49,966 bases of DNA from Pelagicoccus sp. SDUM812002 (GTDB lineage: Bacteria; Verrucomicrobiota; Verrucomicrobiia; Opitutales; Opitutaceae): positions 1-49,966 of the forward strand of contig NZ_JARXHX010000026.1 of the NCBI RefSeq assembly GCF_031127835.1. Direction: 5' to 3'. Of the stretch, positions 8,829 through 18,321 are shown in pieces (position 1 is the stretch's first letter; every line of letters starts with the position of its first letter). Below the pieces are notes generated by a model, which was not told the DNA's origin, ran no database searches, and saw only the letters and a program-made list of their open reading frames with translations. The translations under genes and the position numbers were made by a program.

Positions 8829-9281
8829 TTATTCCTTATTGCGTGTGTCGAAGAGGATGGTGACAGGACCGTCGTTGAGGAGATCGACTTGCATGTCCGC
8901 CGCGAAAACTCCTGTTTTTACGGGTTTGGTGGTCAGCTTATCAAGTTCGGAGCAGACGTATGCGTAGTCGGCTTTGCCTTTTGCGGGTGGAGCGGCGTCG
9001 TTGAAGCTGGGACGATTGCCTTTCTTGTTGCTGGCGATGAGGGTGAACTGGCTGATGACGAGGAGCTCGCCGTCGATGTCTGCGAGGGATTGGTTCATGC
9101 GTCCGTCCGCGTCCTCGAAGATGCGGAGGTTGGCGATCTTGCGGGCGATCCACTCAATGTCCTCCGGCGTATCGTCCTTGTGGATTCCGAGAAGAACGAG
9201 TGAGCCGGGACCGATTGAGCAGTGAACGTTTCCACCAATGGTGACAGATGCGCGGGAGACGCGTTGGATGACGGCTTTCAT
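8829..9281 (-). CDS. dtd: D-aminoacyl-tRNA deacylase
   Basis: A 150-residue enzyme that hydrolyses D-amino acids, and glycine mischarged on tRNA-Ala, from tRNA. The conserved SQFTL motif is at residues 77-81 and the NDGPVT motif (Gly-cis-Pro loop) at 136-141; both form the active site at the dimer interface. Length matches the family exactly. It starts an operon with the DUF5069 gene. The 5' region contains an inverted-repeat element at 9293-9365. Confidence 0.96.
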   Translation of the reverse strand: MKAVIQRVSRASVTIGGNVHCSIGPGSLVLLGIHKDDTPEDIEWIARKIANLRIFEDADGRMNQSLADIDGELLVISQFTLIASNKKGNRPSFNDAAPPAKGKADYAYVCSELDKLTTKPVKTGVFAADMQVDLLNDGPVTILFDTRNKE

Positions 9282-9292
9282 GATGAAGTTTA

Positions 9293-9365
9293 TTTTTTGC
9301 CCACGAAGGGGCGCGAAGTCTTCAGGTTTGCTTCGAATTCTCTGTGTCCTTCGTGGGCAGCAAAA
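9293..9365. repeat. Intergenic REP-like inverted repeat (CCACGAAGG type)
   Basis: GCCCACGAAGG (9299-9309) is exactly complementary to CCTTCGTGGGC (9348-9358). A run of T outside the left arm and a run of A outside the right arm could extend the stem. The interior has further CGAAG repeats. This type of extragenic element occurs repeatedly in many environmental bacterial genomes (general knowledge). It occupies most of the gap between dtd and fabV and overlaps the likely dtd leader. Confidence 0.6.
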
Positions 9366-9388
9366 AGGCGGACCATTGGCCCGCCTTT
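9362..9388 (-). terminator. Rho-independent terminator of fabV
   Basis: Read on the minus strand, AAAGGCGG (9371-9364 side) pairs with CCGCCTTT around a nine-base loop, ending in a short T-run. It lies 20 bases past the fabV stop codon and is a good intrinsic terminator. Confidence 0.75.
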
Positions 9389-9407
9389 ATGTGAGAATCT
9401 GTGCTTG

Positions 9408-10595
9408 TTACTCGAACTGGAGGTCGATTTCCACGTCCTCGTCGTAGTCGACGCCTTTCACGCCGAAGCCAAAGAGGCGTAGGAATTCCTCCTGGTAGCC
9501 TTCGAAGTCGGTGTATTTGTCGATCGTTTCGGTTTCGATCTTTGGCCAGTTTTCGGCAATTTCGCCTTGGATCTCGGGCTTCATTTCCCAGTCGTCGAGA
9601 CGGATGAGGTCGAGCTCATCGGTGGGTACGTCGCCACCCTTGTAGAGGCGGTCGGAGAAGAGGCGGTACATCTGCTCGATGCAGCCTTCGTGGTTGCCCT
9701 TTTCCTTCATCACCTTGTAGAGGGCTGTGATGTAAAGGTTTACGCCAGGGATGGCGGAAGAGGATTGGGTAACGAGCGCTTTGTTGACTGACACGAAGGC
9801 CGTTCCGCCGATTGGGGCGAGTTTCTCGTTGATGGCGGCCTTGGCGCGCCGAACGTCGAGTTTAGCTTGGCCGAGGGCGCCGTCCTTATAGATGGGCCAA
9901 GTGAATTGTGGTCCAATGTAGTCGTAGGCGACGCATTTAATTCCTTCGGCGAGCACGCCAGCTTGGCTGAGGGCGTCGATCCAGAGCTCCCAGTCTTCGC
10001 CGCCCATGACTTTAACGGTACCTTGAATTTCCTCGTCGGTACCGGGCTCGAGGGTAGCGACTTGGATCGTCTTTTTGTCAGTGTCGAGGTACTTGTTGGA
10101 GAAGGGTTTTCCGATGGGCTTGATGGCGGATTTATAGACCTCTCCGGTCTTGGGATCGGTGCGGCGAGGAGCGCCGATCGAGTAGACGAGAAGGTCGATT
10201 TTTCCGCCCATGTCTTCCTTGATGCGTTCGATGGCTTGGGTCTTGAGCTCGTCTGAGAAGGCATCGCCATTTAGGGACTTGGCGTAAAGTCCGTCGGCTT
10301 TGGCCTGCTTTTCGAAAGCGATCGAGTTGTACCAACCAGCGGAGGCGCAGCGTCCGCGTTCGGAAGGGCGCTCGAAAAAGACGCCGAGGGTGTTGGCTCC
10401 GGAACCGAAGGCGGCGGAAATGCGAGAGGCGAGGCCGTAGCCTTGGGAAGCGCCGACCACGAGCACGTTCTTTGGGCCATTCTCTACAGCGGGCTGGCTT
10501 TTGACGTAGTCGATTTGTTCCTGGACGTTTGCGGCGCAGCCAGTCGGGTGGGCTGTAATGCAGATGAAGCCTTTTATCTTAGGTGTAACGATCAT
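9408..10595 (-). CDS. fabV: Trans-2-enoyl-CoA/ACP reductase (NADH), FabV
   Basis: A 395-residue enzyme that reduces trans-2-enoyl-ACP or -CoA with NADH, the last step of a fatty acid elongation cycle; FabV forms are insensitive to triclosan. The start is taken at MIVTPKIKGFICITAHPTGC, the classic FabV N-terminus, not at a TTG 72 bases upstream that would add a non-conserved leader. The NADH-binding segment VLVVGASQGYGLASRI is near residue 50. The Tyr-X8-Lys catalytic motif appears in WPIYKDGALGQAK. Monocistronic with its own terminator at 9362-9388. Confidence 0.96.
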   Translation of the reverse strand: MIVTPKIKGFICITAHPTGCAANVQEQIDYVKSQPAVENGPKNVLVVGASQGYGLASRISAAFGSGANTLGVFFERPSERGRCASAGWYNSIAFEKQAKADGLYAKSLNGDAFSDELKTQAIERIKEDMGGKIDLLVYSIGAPRRTDPKTGEVYKSAIKPIGKPFSNKYLDTDKKTIQVATLEPGTDEEIQGTVKVMGGEDWELWIDALSQAGVLAEGIKCVAYDYIGPQFTWPIYKDGALGQAKLDVRRAKAAINEKLAPIGGTAFVSVNKALVTQSSSAIPGVNLYITALYKVMKEKGNHEGCIEQMYRLFSDRLYKGGDVPTDELDLIRLDDWEMKPEIQGEIAENWPKIETETIDKYTDFEGYQEEFLRLFGFGVKGVDYDEDVEIDLQFE

Positions 10596-10778
10596 GGAAG
10601 GTGTGAATTGGGTTACGCAGTTCCGCTTGAGGGAAAAGGGCTGTGTTTGCCGGAGATTGATGGGCAAGGCCAGTTTTATTTGGGTTTCGGAGGCTAGGTT
10701 ATGGGGAGGGGGACGAGTGGCCGCCGGACTTGTTACGCAATCGTGGATATGGGCAAGGCGTTCTTGCTGATTGAAGCG

Positions 10779-10871
10779 CTACAGGAGAATGGTGCCGGCT
10801 ATTCCGAGCAGGATAAGCGCAGCTATTATGCATATGACGCGGCGTTCCTGTTTGGTGGTTTTGAGGAGCAT
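10779..10871 (-). CDS. Possible 30-residue single-pass membrane protein
   Basis: An ATG at 10871 opens a 30-codon frame that starts MLLKTTKQERR and continues with about 18 hydrophobic residues (ICIIAALILLGIAGTILL), ending in TAG at 10779. A basic cytoplasmic head plus one transmembrane helix is the usual layout of a small membrane protein. It is divergent from the dsbD-like gene and sits upstream of fabV on the same strand. No strong Shine-Dalgarno is visible. Family unknown; it could be chance. Confidence 0.35.
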   Translation of the reverse strand: MLLKTTKQERRVICIIAALILLGIAGTILL

Positions 10872-10928
10872 TGCTTTTCAGATTTGTTGGAATATTCTTA
10901 AATCTTTATCGCTCAGTATATTGTGACT

Positions 10929-13055
10929 ATGAACGTATTTCTTAGAGTAAAGCTCTTACTGTTGGCTGCCCTTTGCTGCTGCGGTACCCTAAGCGCCCAG
11001 AGCGATTACAATCTCGGGCCGGTCGACACCGGCGAGGTCGAGGCGGAACTGGTGGCCGATGTGACAGCTATTCGCCCGGGGCAGGAGTTCCAGCTAGCTC
11101 TTAGGCTGAAAATGGACCCGCATTGGCATGTGTATTGGATCAATCCCGGAGACGTGGGCTTCATGCCGGAAGTGCAGTGGGAACTTCCTGATGGCTTCGA
11201 AGTAGGTCCGTTCGAATTTCCGACCCCGGAGCGTATTCCGTTCGAGCCGCTTGTTTCTTACGGATACGAAGGTGAGATCTTCCTAATCGCCAAGGCGAGA
11301 GCGCCGGAGTCCCTGGAAGCAGGTACCGTAGTCCGCATCAATGCGGCTTCCAATTGGCTGGTCTGCGAAGAGGCGTGCATTCCCGGAAACGCGGATCTGG
11401 CGCTCGAACTACCGGTGACGGAATCTGGCGCGTCGTTGTCCCCGGCTGAGTACGCGGATGAAATTGCAGAGACGCGGGCAGCCTTGCCGGTGGACGCGGC
11501 GGGCGGCGAAATCGCGGTCGAGGATTTGGGCGATACCTTGGTATTCAATCTGCGTTGGGATGGCCTCGAAGGGGCGGAACTGAAGGACCCTTATTTTTAT
11601 GTAGAGCAGGAGTCGGTCTCGGATTCCGCTAAGGAGCAGAGTTTCGACCTCGCCGGAGACACCTTGCGAGTGGCGGTTCCCAAAACGGAGTATTTCGAGG
11701 CGGTGGAATCTGGATACACCGGCCTCTTGTATTCCGAAAATGGATTTGAAGCGGCGGGCGGCGTTAATGCGGTTCGTTTTCATGTGCAAGGCGAGTTGGC
11801 TGCCATGGGCATTGCCGCTCCGGTGGCGGCTGCGGGATCGGCTTTCGATATCGGATTAGGAGAAGCCTTGTTGTACGCTTTCTTAGGTGGAATGATCCTC
11901 AACCTGATGCCCTGCGTTTTTCCGGTGCTTTCGATCAAGGTGCTTGGATTTGTCCAGCAGTCGGGCGAGGATAAAGGAAAGGTGCTCAAGCACGGATTGG
12001 CCTTCACGGTTGGAGTCCTTGCCTCTTTTTGGGTGCTGGCTGGTACCTTGATAGCCCTTCGCTCCGCGGGCGAGGGCCTCGGTTGGGGCTTTCAGTTACA
12101 GCAACCGGAGTTTGTAGTAGTGATGCTGGTGGTCATGTTTTTGTTCGGTCTCAGCATGGCTGGGGTTTTCGAGATGGGGACTTCGGCTATTAGCCTACAG
12201 GGCAAAGTCAAAGGCAACGGACTTGGGGGCTCGTTTTTCTCGGGTGTGATTGCAACTGCGGTGGCGACACCTTGTACGGGACCGTTCATGGGACAAGCTC
12301 TCGGTTACGCCCTGACGCTTTCCGCGTTCCAGTCTCTCACTGTATTCACTTTCTTGGCACTGGGAATGGCGACACCTTATTTGGTGCTCTCGGCGAATCC
12401 GGCTTTGATCAACAAGCTCCCGCGGCCCGGGGCTTGGATGGAGACTTTCAAGCAGGTCATGTCCTTCCCCATGTTCGCTACCTGTATTTGGTTGATTTGG
12501 CTGCTCGGAGGGCATGTCGGAAACGATGGGCTACCCTTCGTATTGGGCGGACTGCTCGTTGTGGCGCTGGGCGCTTGGATCTACGGCCGCTGGTCGACCC
12601 CGATGCGGAAAAAGGCAACCCAACGCTTCGCCTCCGTTTTGGCCGTTTTGACGGTTTTGGGTGGCATCTGGATGATGATGCCGAGGGAACAGGTAGAAGG
12701 GGAGGAAGAGATTGCTTGGCAGTCTTATTCCCCAGCCCTTGTCGACGAACTCAGTGGTTCGGGCAAGCCGGTCTTCGTGGATTTCACGGCGGACTGGTGC
12801 CTCACGTGCAAGGCTAACGAACTGCGACTCTTTCGCTCGGAAGAAGTGCTGCAGGAGATCAAGAATAGGGACGTTCAACTAGTGCAGGGCGACTGGACTA
12901 AGAAGGACGCGGTGATCACGCAAGCTCTTGCGAAGTATGGGCGCTCCAGCGTGCCCCTTTATTTGCTCTATGACGGTAAACCGGGATCGGAGCCGAAGGT
13001 TCTACCGCAAGTCTTGAGCCCTGATACGTTTTTGAAATCGCTCGACGAAATCTAA
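10929..13055 (+). CDS. DsbD/ScsB-like thiol:disulfide interchange protein
   Basis: A 708-residue inner-membrane protein that passes reducing power from cytoplasmic thioredoxin to periplasmic partners. After a signal peptide ending near LSAQ comes an N-terminal periplasmic beta domain containing the cysteine pair in NWLVCEEACIPG (about residue 142-150). The DsbD transmembrane core follows with its two functional cysteines, in NLMPCVFPVL (about 327) and VATPCTGPF (about 446). A C-terminal thioredoxin domain carries WCLTCK (about 622). The DsbC-like N-domain points to the ScsB branch. ATG 10929 is preferred over the GTG at 10923. The secreted redoxin gene downstream is a likely client. Confidence 0.92.
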   Translation: MNVFLRVKLLLLAALCCCGTLSAQSDYNLGPVDTGEVEAELVADVTAIRPGQEFQLALRLKMDPHWHVYWINPGDVGFMPEVQWELPDGFEVGPFEFPTPERIPFEPLVSYGYEGEIFLIAKARAPESLEAGTVVRINAASNWLVCEEACIPGNADLALELPVTESGASLSPAEYADEIAETRAALPVDAAGGEIAVEDLGDTLVFNLRWDGLEGAELKDPYFYVEQESVSDSAKEQSFDLAGDTLRVAVPKTEYFEAVESGYTGLLYSENGFEAAGGVNAVRFHVQGELAAMGIAAPVAAAGSAFDIGLGEALLYAFLGGMILNLMPCVFPVLSIKVLGFVQQSGEDKGKVLKHGLAFTVGVLASFWVLAGTLIALRSAGEGLGWGFQLQQPEFVVVMLVVMFLFGLSMAGVFEMGTSAISLQGKVKGNGLGGSFFSGVIATAVATPCTGPFMGQALGYALTLSAFQSLTVFTFLALGMATPYLVLSANPALINKLPRPGAWMETFKQVMSFPMFATCIWLIWLLGGHVGNDGLPFVLGGLLVVALGAWIYGRWSTPMRKKATQRFASVLAVLTVLGGIWMMMPREQVEGEEEIAWQSYSPALVDELSGSGKPVFVDFTADWCLTCKANELRLFRSEEVLQEIKNRDVQLVQGDWTKKDAVITQALAKYGRSSVPLYLLYDGKPGSEPKVLPQVLSPDTFLKSLDEI

Positions 13056-13144
13056 GGGGCGACTGGCCCGTTTCTCAGGAAACGAATCGCTGTGCCTTTG
13101 CGGTTCGGCCAATTCAACTTAGCCAACTTAGACCTGACACTACC

Positions 13145-13762
13145 ATGATTGCGAAACTTCGAATCTTCGTCGCAGCCCTAGCTGCAAGTTTGTTCATCGG
13201 ATCGACTTCCGCTGCCGATGTGGGGAAATCAGCCCCGCAGTTCACGCTGACCGACATTGATGGTCAGACTCACCGCCTATCCGACTTTGCTGGAAAAATC
13301 GTGGTCCTCGAGTGGACCAACTACGGCTGCCCGTTTGTGAAGAAGCACTACAACTCGGGAAATATGCAAGCTCTGCAAGACAAGGCGAAAGGGGAGGAAG
13401 TGGTTTGGCTCTCTATCTGTTCGTCCGCTCCCGGTACTCAGGGACACATGAGCGCCAGCGAATGGCAGGCAGCCACCACTGAAAAAGGCGTCAAGTCGTC
13501 TGCCGTTTTGATCGACGAAAGCGGTGAAGTTGGCCGTCTATACGGCGCGAAAGTGACGCCTCACATGTTCGTGATCGATGCCGATGGAACGTTGGTTTAC
13601 GACGGTGCCATCGACAGTATTCCATCCGGAAGAGTCAGTGACATCGAGAAGGCGGACAATTATGTGATGGCGGCACTCGATGCCGTGATGGCTGGAAAAC
13701 CGGTCGCCGTCTCTAAGGCGAAGCCTTACGGTTGCGGCATCAAGTACGCTAGCGATAGCTGA
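13145..13762 (+). CDS. Secreted redoxin (AhpC/TSA-like) protein
   Basis: A 205-residue thioredoxin-fold protein with a signal peptide (residues 1 to about 23, cleaved near SAADV). The redoxin domain shows APQFTLTDIDG and a single active-site cysteine in NYGCPFVKKHY (Cys62), which resembles peroxiredoxin-type sites more than a CxxC oxidoreductase. A cis-proline region KVTPHMFVID follows. Extra cysteines occur at about residue 98 and near the C-terminus (YGCGIKY). The position 89 bases after the DsbD-like gene suggests the periplasmic redoxin is kept reduced by it. Peroxidase activity is a family-based guess. Confidence 0.85.
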   Translation: MIAKLRIFVAALAASLFIGSTSAADVGKSAPQFTLTDIDGQTHRLSDFAGKIVVLEWTNYGCPFVKKHYNSGNMQALQDKAKGEEVVWLSICSSAPGTQGHMSASEWQAATTEKGVKSSAVLIDESGEVGRLYGAKVTPHMFVIDADGTLVYDGAIDSIPSGRVSDIEKADNYVMAALDAVMAGKPVAVSKAKPYGCGIKYASDS

Positions 13763-13777
13763 GAAGCACGTCAGGTT

Positions 13778-13807
13778 TACGCTCCCGGTCGGATCGGGAG
13801 CGTATTT
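13778..13807 (+). terminator. Bidirectional-position terminator hairpin between redoxin and mpg genes
   Basis: TACGCTCCCG (13778-13787) is exactly complementary to CGGGAGCGTA (13795-13804) with a seven-base loop, followed on the plus strand by TTTACGTTTT. It ends one base before the stop codon of the convergent mpg gene. Confidence 0.75.
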
Positions 13808-14330
13808 ACGTTTTCACTACGAAACGATAAGGGCGTTGTGACCAATCGGGTCCGGCGTAGTCGACACCGATTCGCGGCGTTGCGCTGACCTGCCCGTCCG
13901 GAATCTTTGCACCGTCCTCCAAGTAGAGGCCCGTTTGCGGGGTCGCTGGCAAGGCGTTGAATCTGCGGTCGATGCCAAGGCGTTTGCTCAATCTCCCAGG
14001 ACCGCTCATCCCCTCTAGGCCTCTGATGAGGATCGCGGCCGGATAGTCTTCCGGACCCGTGACGAGGTTGAGCATCTCGTGCATGCCGTAGATGAGGTAG
14101 ACGTACCACCTTCCTGCAGGGCCAAACATGACTTCGGTGCGAGCGGTGCGGCCTTTGCTGGCGTGGCAAGCGAGGTCTTCCGGCCCGTCGTAGGCTTCCG
14201 TTTCGGTGATCTGGAAACGGGATCCGCTTCCGTCTGCGTTGACGACGACGAGAGTCTTGCCGATTAGATTGCGGGCTAGTGCTACGGTATCGCTCGAATG
14301 GAAGTAATCGGCTGACAGGTGTTTGGCCAT
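13806..14330 (-). CDS. mpg: 3-methyladenine DNA glycosylase (AAG/MPG family)
   Basis: A 174-residue base-excision repair enzyme that removes alkylated purines such as 3-methyladenine. Family motifs are evident: ARNLIGKTLVV, ITETEAYDGPEDLACHA with the catalytic glutamate, MFGPAGRWYVYLIYGMHEMLN, and the AAILIRGLEGM and GPGRLSKRLGID segments that line the DNA-binding face. It is slightly shorter than many members (about 190-200) but all core motifs are present. It converges on the redoxin gene with a shared hairpin in between. Confidence 0.94.
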   Translation of the reverse strand: MAKHLSADYFHSSDTVALARNLIGKTLVVVNADGSGSRFQITETEAYDGPEDLACHASKGRTARTEVMFGPAGRWYVYLIYGMHEMLNLVTGPEDYPAAILIRGLEGMSGPGRLSKRLGIDRRFNALPATPQTGLYLEDGAKIPDGQVSATPRIGVDYAGPDWSQRPYRFVVKT

Positions 14331-14407
14331 GTTGAGGCTTAGAAAAATATGGGTGGTGCCCTAAGGCAATCGTTGCTTGCGCGGATGGGACTGCTCAACT
14401 TCAGAGC

Positions 14408-15304
14408 ATGCCCAGAACTGTGACTTTCACCGCGAACTTGCTCGCAGAGACGACCTACGAATTTTCCCGTTGGACTGAAGGGAAGACGCAGCGCGCCAAA
14501 ACCGAATTCTTCCAAGTCGGGGGAAAGGGTATTAATGTGAGTAAAATGCTCAACAAGCTCGGCGCGGACAATCAGGCTCTTTGTTTTCCGGGCGGAGATT
14601 TTGGACCTGCCTGCGAGCGTTGGCTAGCGGAGCAGGAGATCGAGACGATGGCCTTCCATGAAGGATGTGTGGCTCGCTCGGGAAGTGTGATCCGGTCTGG
14701 CGGGCAGGATGAGACGACATTTTTGGGAGTGGATTCGGTGGTCTCCGAGGACGCCATACGCGAGGCTGTGGCGGAACTGGATGCGATCGAGGAGCCCTTC
14801 GTTTTCGCGGTTTGCGGATCGGTTCAAGGATGGGAGAACCCGATCTGGGATTGTTTTCGCGATTGGGTCGAGGACCGTGGTGAAGACGTTACCTTAGTGG
14901 TAGACAATTATGGAGCGAGCCTACCTTGGTTTGCTCGTCAAATGCCAGAGCTGGTGAAGTTTAATCGAGATGAATTGGAGCTGCTGTTTGAAGGGACCGA
15001 GCGAAAACTCAAAACTCCGACGCTACTCAAGAAGGCGCGGACCCGATTCTCTTGTGATCGTTGGGTGGTCACGAATGGGGCGGAAACGATTTGGGTCCTT
15101 GATGGAGAGGGTGAGGCGGTGAGTTTTGAGCCGGAAAAGGTGAAGTGCGTTTCCCCTGTGGGTTGCGGCGACATCGTCTTCGCGACCCTGATCGACTGTT
15201 TGTACAATCGAAGTGGATACAGTCTTCTAGAGGCGGCTCGGTTAGCCAGCGACTATGCCTCTCGCAGCGCCGCCATGCCTGGCATCGCCGAGTTCGATCT
15301 GTGA
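14408..15304 (+). CDS. PfkB-family sugar kinase (1-phosphofructokinase-like)
   Basis: A 298-residue ribokinase-fold kinase of the LacC/FruK type. The N-terminal GGKGINVSKMLNKLGAD motif binds the sugar. The C-terminal PfkB signature reads VGCGDIVFATLIDCL (about 250-264), with the catalytic Asp present but Cys in place of the usual Ala in GAGD. VDNYGASL and FNRDELELLF correspond to the central regions of 1-phosphofructokinase and tagatose-6-phosphate kinases. Substrate is probably a sugar phosphate, but fructose-1-phosphate versus tagatose-6-phosphate cannot be told apart. No PTS genes are nearby. Confidence 0.85.
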   Translation: MPRTVTFTANLLAETTYEFSRWTEGKTQRAKTEFFQVGGKGINVSKMLNKLGADNQALCFPGGDFGPACERWLAEQEIETMAFHEGCVARSGSVIRSGGQDETTFLGVDSVVSEDAIREAVAELDAIEEPFVFAVCGSVQGWENPIWDCFRDWVEDRGEDVTLVVDNYGASLPWFARQMPELVKFNRDELELLFEGTERKLKTPTLLKKARTRFSCDRWVVTNGAETIWVLDGEGEAVSFEPEKVKCVSPVGCGDIVFATLIDCLYNRSGYSLLEAARLASDYASRSAAMPGIAEFDL

Positions 15305-15390
15305 TATCGTGGCGCAAGGCTACCTTCCCCTCAGTGCGTTCACAACTTAGGTTGCTATTTTAAAGAGCTTACTTTTTCAATTCCGCTAGT

Positions 15391-18228
15391 TTGAGTCAGA
15401 GCGAGTACATTCATATCAAAGGGGCGCGAGAGCATAATCTTAAGAATATTGAGGTTAAGATTCCGCGGAATAAGCTAGTCGTCATCACGGGCGTTTCCGG
15501 CTCGGGTAAATCCTCGCTAGCCTTCGACACGCTTTATGCGGAGGGGCACCGCAAGTATGTGGAGTCTCTTTCGACTCAGGCCCGGCAGGCCATGGACCAG
15601 CTGAAGCGTCCGGATGTAGATTTCATTCATGGTCTTTCCCCAGTCCTCGCAATTGAGCAACGGGCTTCCAACGCTTCGCCTCGCAGTACGGTGGCAACGG
15701 TGACTGAGATTTCCGACTATGCTCGACTGCTTTGGGTGATTCGAGGGGAACAGCGCTGTCCGAAAGACGGCGGGATTATTCAGCGTCAGACTTTGGACGA
15801 CGCGGTCGATCAAGCCTTGCAACTTCCTGAAAGAGCCCGAGCTATGATCCTCGCTCCCTACATGAACGCTAAGCCGGCGGTTTTGCGGGAGGAGTTGCCT
15901 CGCCTGCGACAGAAAGGATTTCAACGGGTGCGCATCGATGGCGAGATCGTGGATGTGGATAGTCCGGACGCAGCTGCGAAGGGGCGGAGCTCGGTTCAAA
16001 TGGAAATCGTGGTGGATCGTTTGGTGATTGGGCCTGAGCAGCGCAGCCGTTTGGCGGACTCGCTCGAGCTTGCATTCAGCGAAGGTAAGGATCGGGCTTT
16101 GGTTTTGTATCAGGAAAGCAAGGACGGGAGCTGGGAAGAGCTGTCCTTGAGCCGTAATTTTTCCTGTGGGGAGTGCGGCACGGTTTACGAGCCGGTAACG
16201 CCACGTCATTTCTCGTTCAATACGGCGGAAGGCTCTTGCCCAGAGTGTGGTGGCTTGGGCGAGACGCGTCGTTTTTTGGACGAGCTTGTGGTACCGGATC
16301 CATCGAAGAGCGTGAAGGGGGGAGCCCTGAAGCCACTTCGTATCGGCGGCAAGCAACTGATCATCCGCCACAATGCGTTGCTGCGGCAGCTAGCAGAGCA
16401 GTTGCCGTTTGACCCTACCACGCCTTGGAAGGAGTTGCCCAAGGAAACGCGTCATCAGTTGTTACATGGCGTACCGGACCGGGAGTTCGAGTTTAAGCTA
16501 ACGCGTCGCAAAACCAAGACTCCGCCTGCACCTTTCGAGGGGGTTGTGCCGATTCTGACAAAGGCCGCTCGCGAGACGAAGAGCGACGGGTATCGGGCCC
16601 GATTGATGACGTATCAGACCGAGCAGGATTGTCCCTGCTGCCATGGCCACCGGTTTAGTCCACGCAGCGCGAACGTCTTCGTGGATGGAGTGAGCATGCC
16701 CGAGTTTTTGGCCATGGATATCGAGAAGGCCTACGCTTTTGTAGCGGGCCTAGATCGCTCCGGGAGCGATGTTTCGACCTATGGCGAGGTGATCGAGGGT
16801 ATCGAATTTCGGCTACGCTTCCTGAAGGAGGTGGGGTTGGACTATTTGACATTGAATCGTGGATACAGCACGCTTAGCGGCGGAGAGTCGCAGCGGGTGC
16901 GTCTAGCCACGCAATTGGGTATGAGCTTAATGGGGGTTGTGTACGTGCTTGATGAGCCGAGTATCGGTTTACATGCCAAGGACAACAAGAAGTTGGTCGA
17001 GACGCTCAAGGAACTGCGGGACGTTGGGAATTCGGTTGTCGTAGTCGAACATGACGAGGAGATGATGAGGGCTGCGGATCACCTGATCGAAATCGGTCCT
17101 GGAGCCGGACTTTACGGGGGCGAGGTATTATACGAAGGGAAACCTGAGGAGTGCGTAGCGGTGAGTGGAGACGTGCGTTCGACGGGAGCATATTTGTCGG
17201 GGGAGCAAATGCTTTCCCGCTCGGCGAAGCGGCTTGAACCTGCGGCAAAATGGATCGAGATAAAGGAGGCTTCGCACCACAACTTGAAAAGTGTGACCGC
17301 CCAAATTCCCGTAGGTCTTTTGACTTGCGTGACGGGCGTCTCCGGATCGGGAAAGTCGACGTTGGTAAACCAGATTCTAGCCAAGGCGGCAGCAAGGAAG
17401 TTGAATCGCGCCAAAGACATCCCGGGTGTTCACAAGGGAATCGACGGATTGGAGCACTTCGAGCGAGTGGTGCGGGTGAGCCAAGAGCCGATAGGGCAGA
17501 GCCCGCGTTCGAATCCGGCGACTTACACTAAGCTGTTCGATGCCCTGCGAGATTTGTACACGAAAGTTCCTCTGTCACGAACGCGTGGATACAAGGCAGG
17601 GCGCTTTAGCTTCAATGCTCGCGGTGGTCGATGCGAGCGTTGTCAAGGACAGGGGTCTATCAAACTCGACATGCTTTTCATGAGCGATGCGTATATCGAA
17701 TGTCCGAGTTGCAATGGAAAACGCTACAATCGAGAAACCTTGGAAGCGAAGTATAGCGGCATCAACATCGCAGAAGCGCTCGACCTTTCGGTGGACGAAG
17801 CCTGCGAGAAGTTTAAGAACGTCCCCCGTATTATCGAAAAACTGAATACGCTGGAACAGGTGGGCCTAGGCTACCTTAAACTCGGTCAGGCGGCCAATAC
17901 GCTGAGCGGTGGTGAAGCTCAGCGCTTGAAGCTTTCACTGGAGCTCTCGAAGCGCAACAGCGGCAAGAATCTCTACATACTCGATGAGCCGACGACCGGC
18001 TTGCACTGGGCAGACATCCAGCGGTTGAGCGACTTGCTCTTCCGATTGCGAGATCAGGGCAATACGGTGGTTGTAATCGAGCATCACCTCGACTTTATCA
18101 AGCTCGCAGACTGGGCGATCGACCTCGGACCAGGAGGTGGCAGCCGGGGCGGCGAGATCGTGTATTCAGGCCCGGTCGATGGATTGGCCAAGTGCAAGCG
18201 CTCGGAGACGGGGGCGGCGTTGCGTTAG
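15391..18228 (+). CDS. uvrA: Excinuclease ABC subunit UvrA
   Basis: A 945-residue DNA damage sensor of nucleotide excision repair that loads UvrB. Two ABC modules are present: Walker A sequences [15 protein letters not shown] (about residue 35) and [11 protein letters not shown] (about 650), and signatures [12 protein letters not shown] and [12 protein letters not shown], with [11 protein letters not shown] and [11 protein letters not shown] Walker B motifs. The zinc modules appear as FSCGECG with CPECGGLG, and as CERCQGQG with [10 protein letters not shown]. The start is probably the TTG at 15391, since the family N-terminus begins right after it. Sequence in the UvrB-interaction region ([17 protein letters not shown]) diverges from E. 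coli, so it could be a second UvrA paralogue. Confidence 0.95.
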   Translation: MSQSEYIHIKGAREHNLKNIEVKIPRNKLVVITGVSGSGKSSLAFDTLYAEGHRKYVESLSTQARQAMDQLKRPDVDFIHGLSPVLAIEQRASNASPRSTVATVTEISDYARLLWVIRGEQRCPKDGGIIQRQTLDDAVDQALQLPERARAMILAPYMNAKPAVLREELPRLRQKGFQRVRIDGEIVDVDSPDAAAKGRSSVQMEIVVDRLVIGPEQRSRLADSLELAFSEGKDRALVLYQESKDGSWEELSLSRNFSCGECGTVYEPVTPRHFSFNTAEGSCPECGGLGETRRFLDELVVPDPSKSVKGGALKPLRIGGKQLIIRHNALLRQLAEQLPFDPTTPWKELPKETRHQLLHGVPDREFEFKLTRRKTKTPPAPFEGVVPILTKAARETKSDGYRARLMTYQTEQDCPCCHGHRFSPRSANVFVDGVSMPEFLAMDIEKAYAFVAGLDRSGSDVSTYGEVIEGIEFRLRFLKEVGLDYLTLNRGYSTLSGGESQRVRLATQLGMSLMGVVYVLDEPSIGLHAKDNKKLVETLKELRDVGNSVVVVEHDEEMMRAADHLIEIGPGAGLYGGEVLYEGKPEECVAVSGDVRSTGAYLSGEQMLSRSAKRLEPAAKWIEIKEASHHNLKSVTAQIPVGLLTCVTGVSGSGKSTLVNQILAKAAARKLNRAKDIPGVHKGIDGLEHFERVVRVSQEPIGQSPRSNPATYTKLFDALRDLYTKVPLSRTRGYKAGRFSFNARGGRCERCQGQGSIKLDMLFMSDAYIECPSCNGKRYNRETLEAKYSGINIAEALDLSVDEACEKFKNVPRIIEKLNTLEQVGLGYLKLGQAANTLSGGEAQRLKLSLELSKRNSGKNLYILDEPTTGLHWADIQRLSDLLFRLRDQGNTVVVIEHHLDFIKLADWAIDLGPGGGSRGGEIVYSGPVDGLAKCKRSETGAALR

Positions 18229-18321
18229 TCGAAAGGCGGATTGGGCGTGAGAATTCACAAGGCCACGGTTTTGCATTTTTGAGATTGAGGGACCGCGAAA
18301 GCCGCTTAGCGTTTTCCTGTT

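Noticed and set aside
10701-10901. A plus-strand open frame of 66 residues
   Set aside because: Composition is not protein-like and it overlaps the divergent promoter region and the more plausible small membrane protein on the other strand.
15391-15420. uvrA starting at an upstream ATG
   Set aside because: No in-frame ATG lies close upstream with a ribosome-binding site, and the conserved N-terminus begins just after the TTG.
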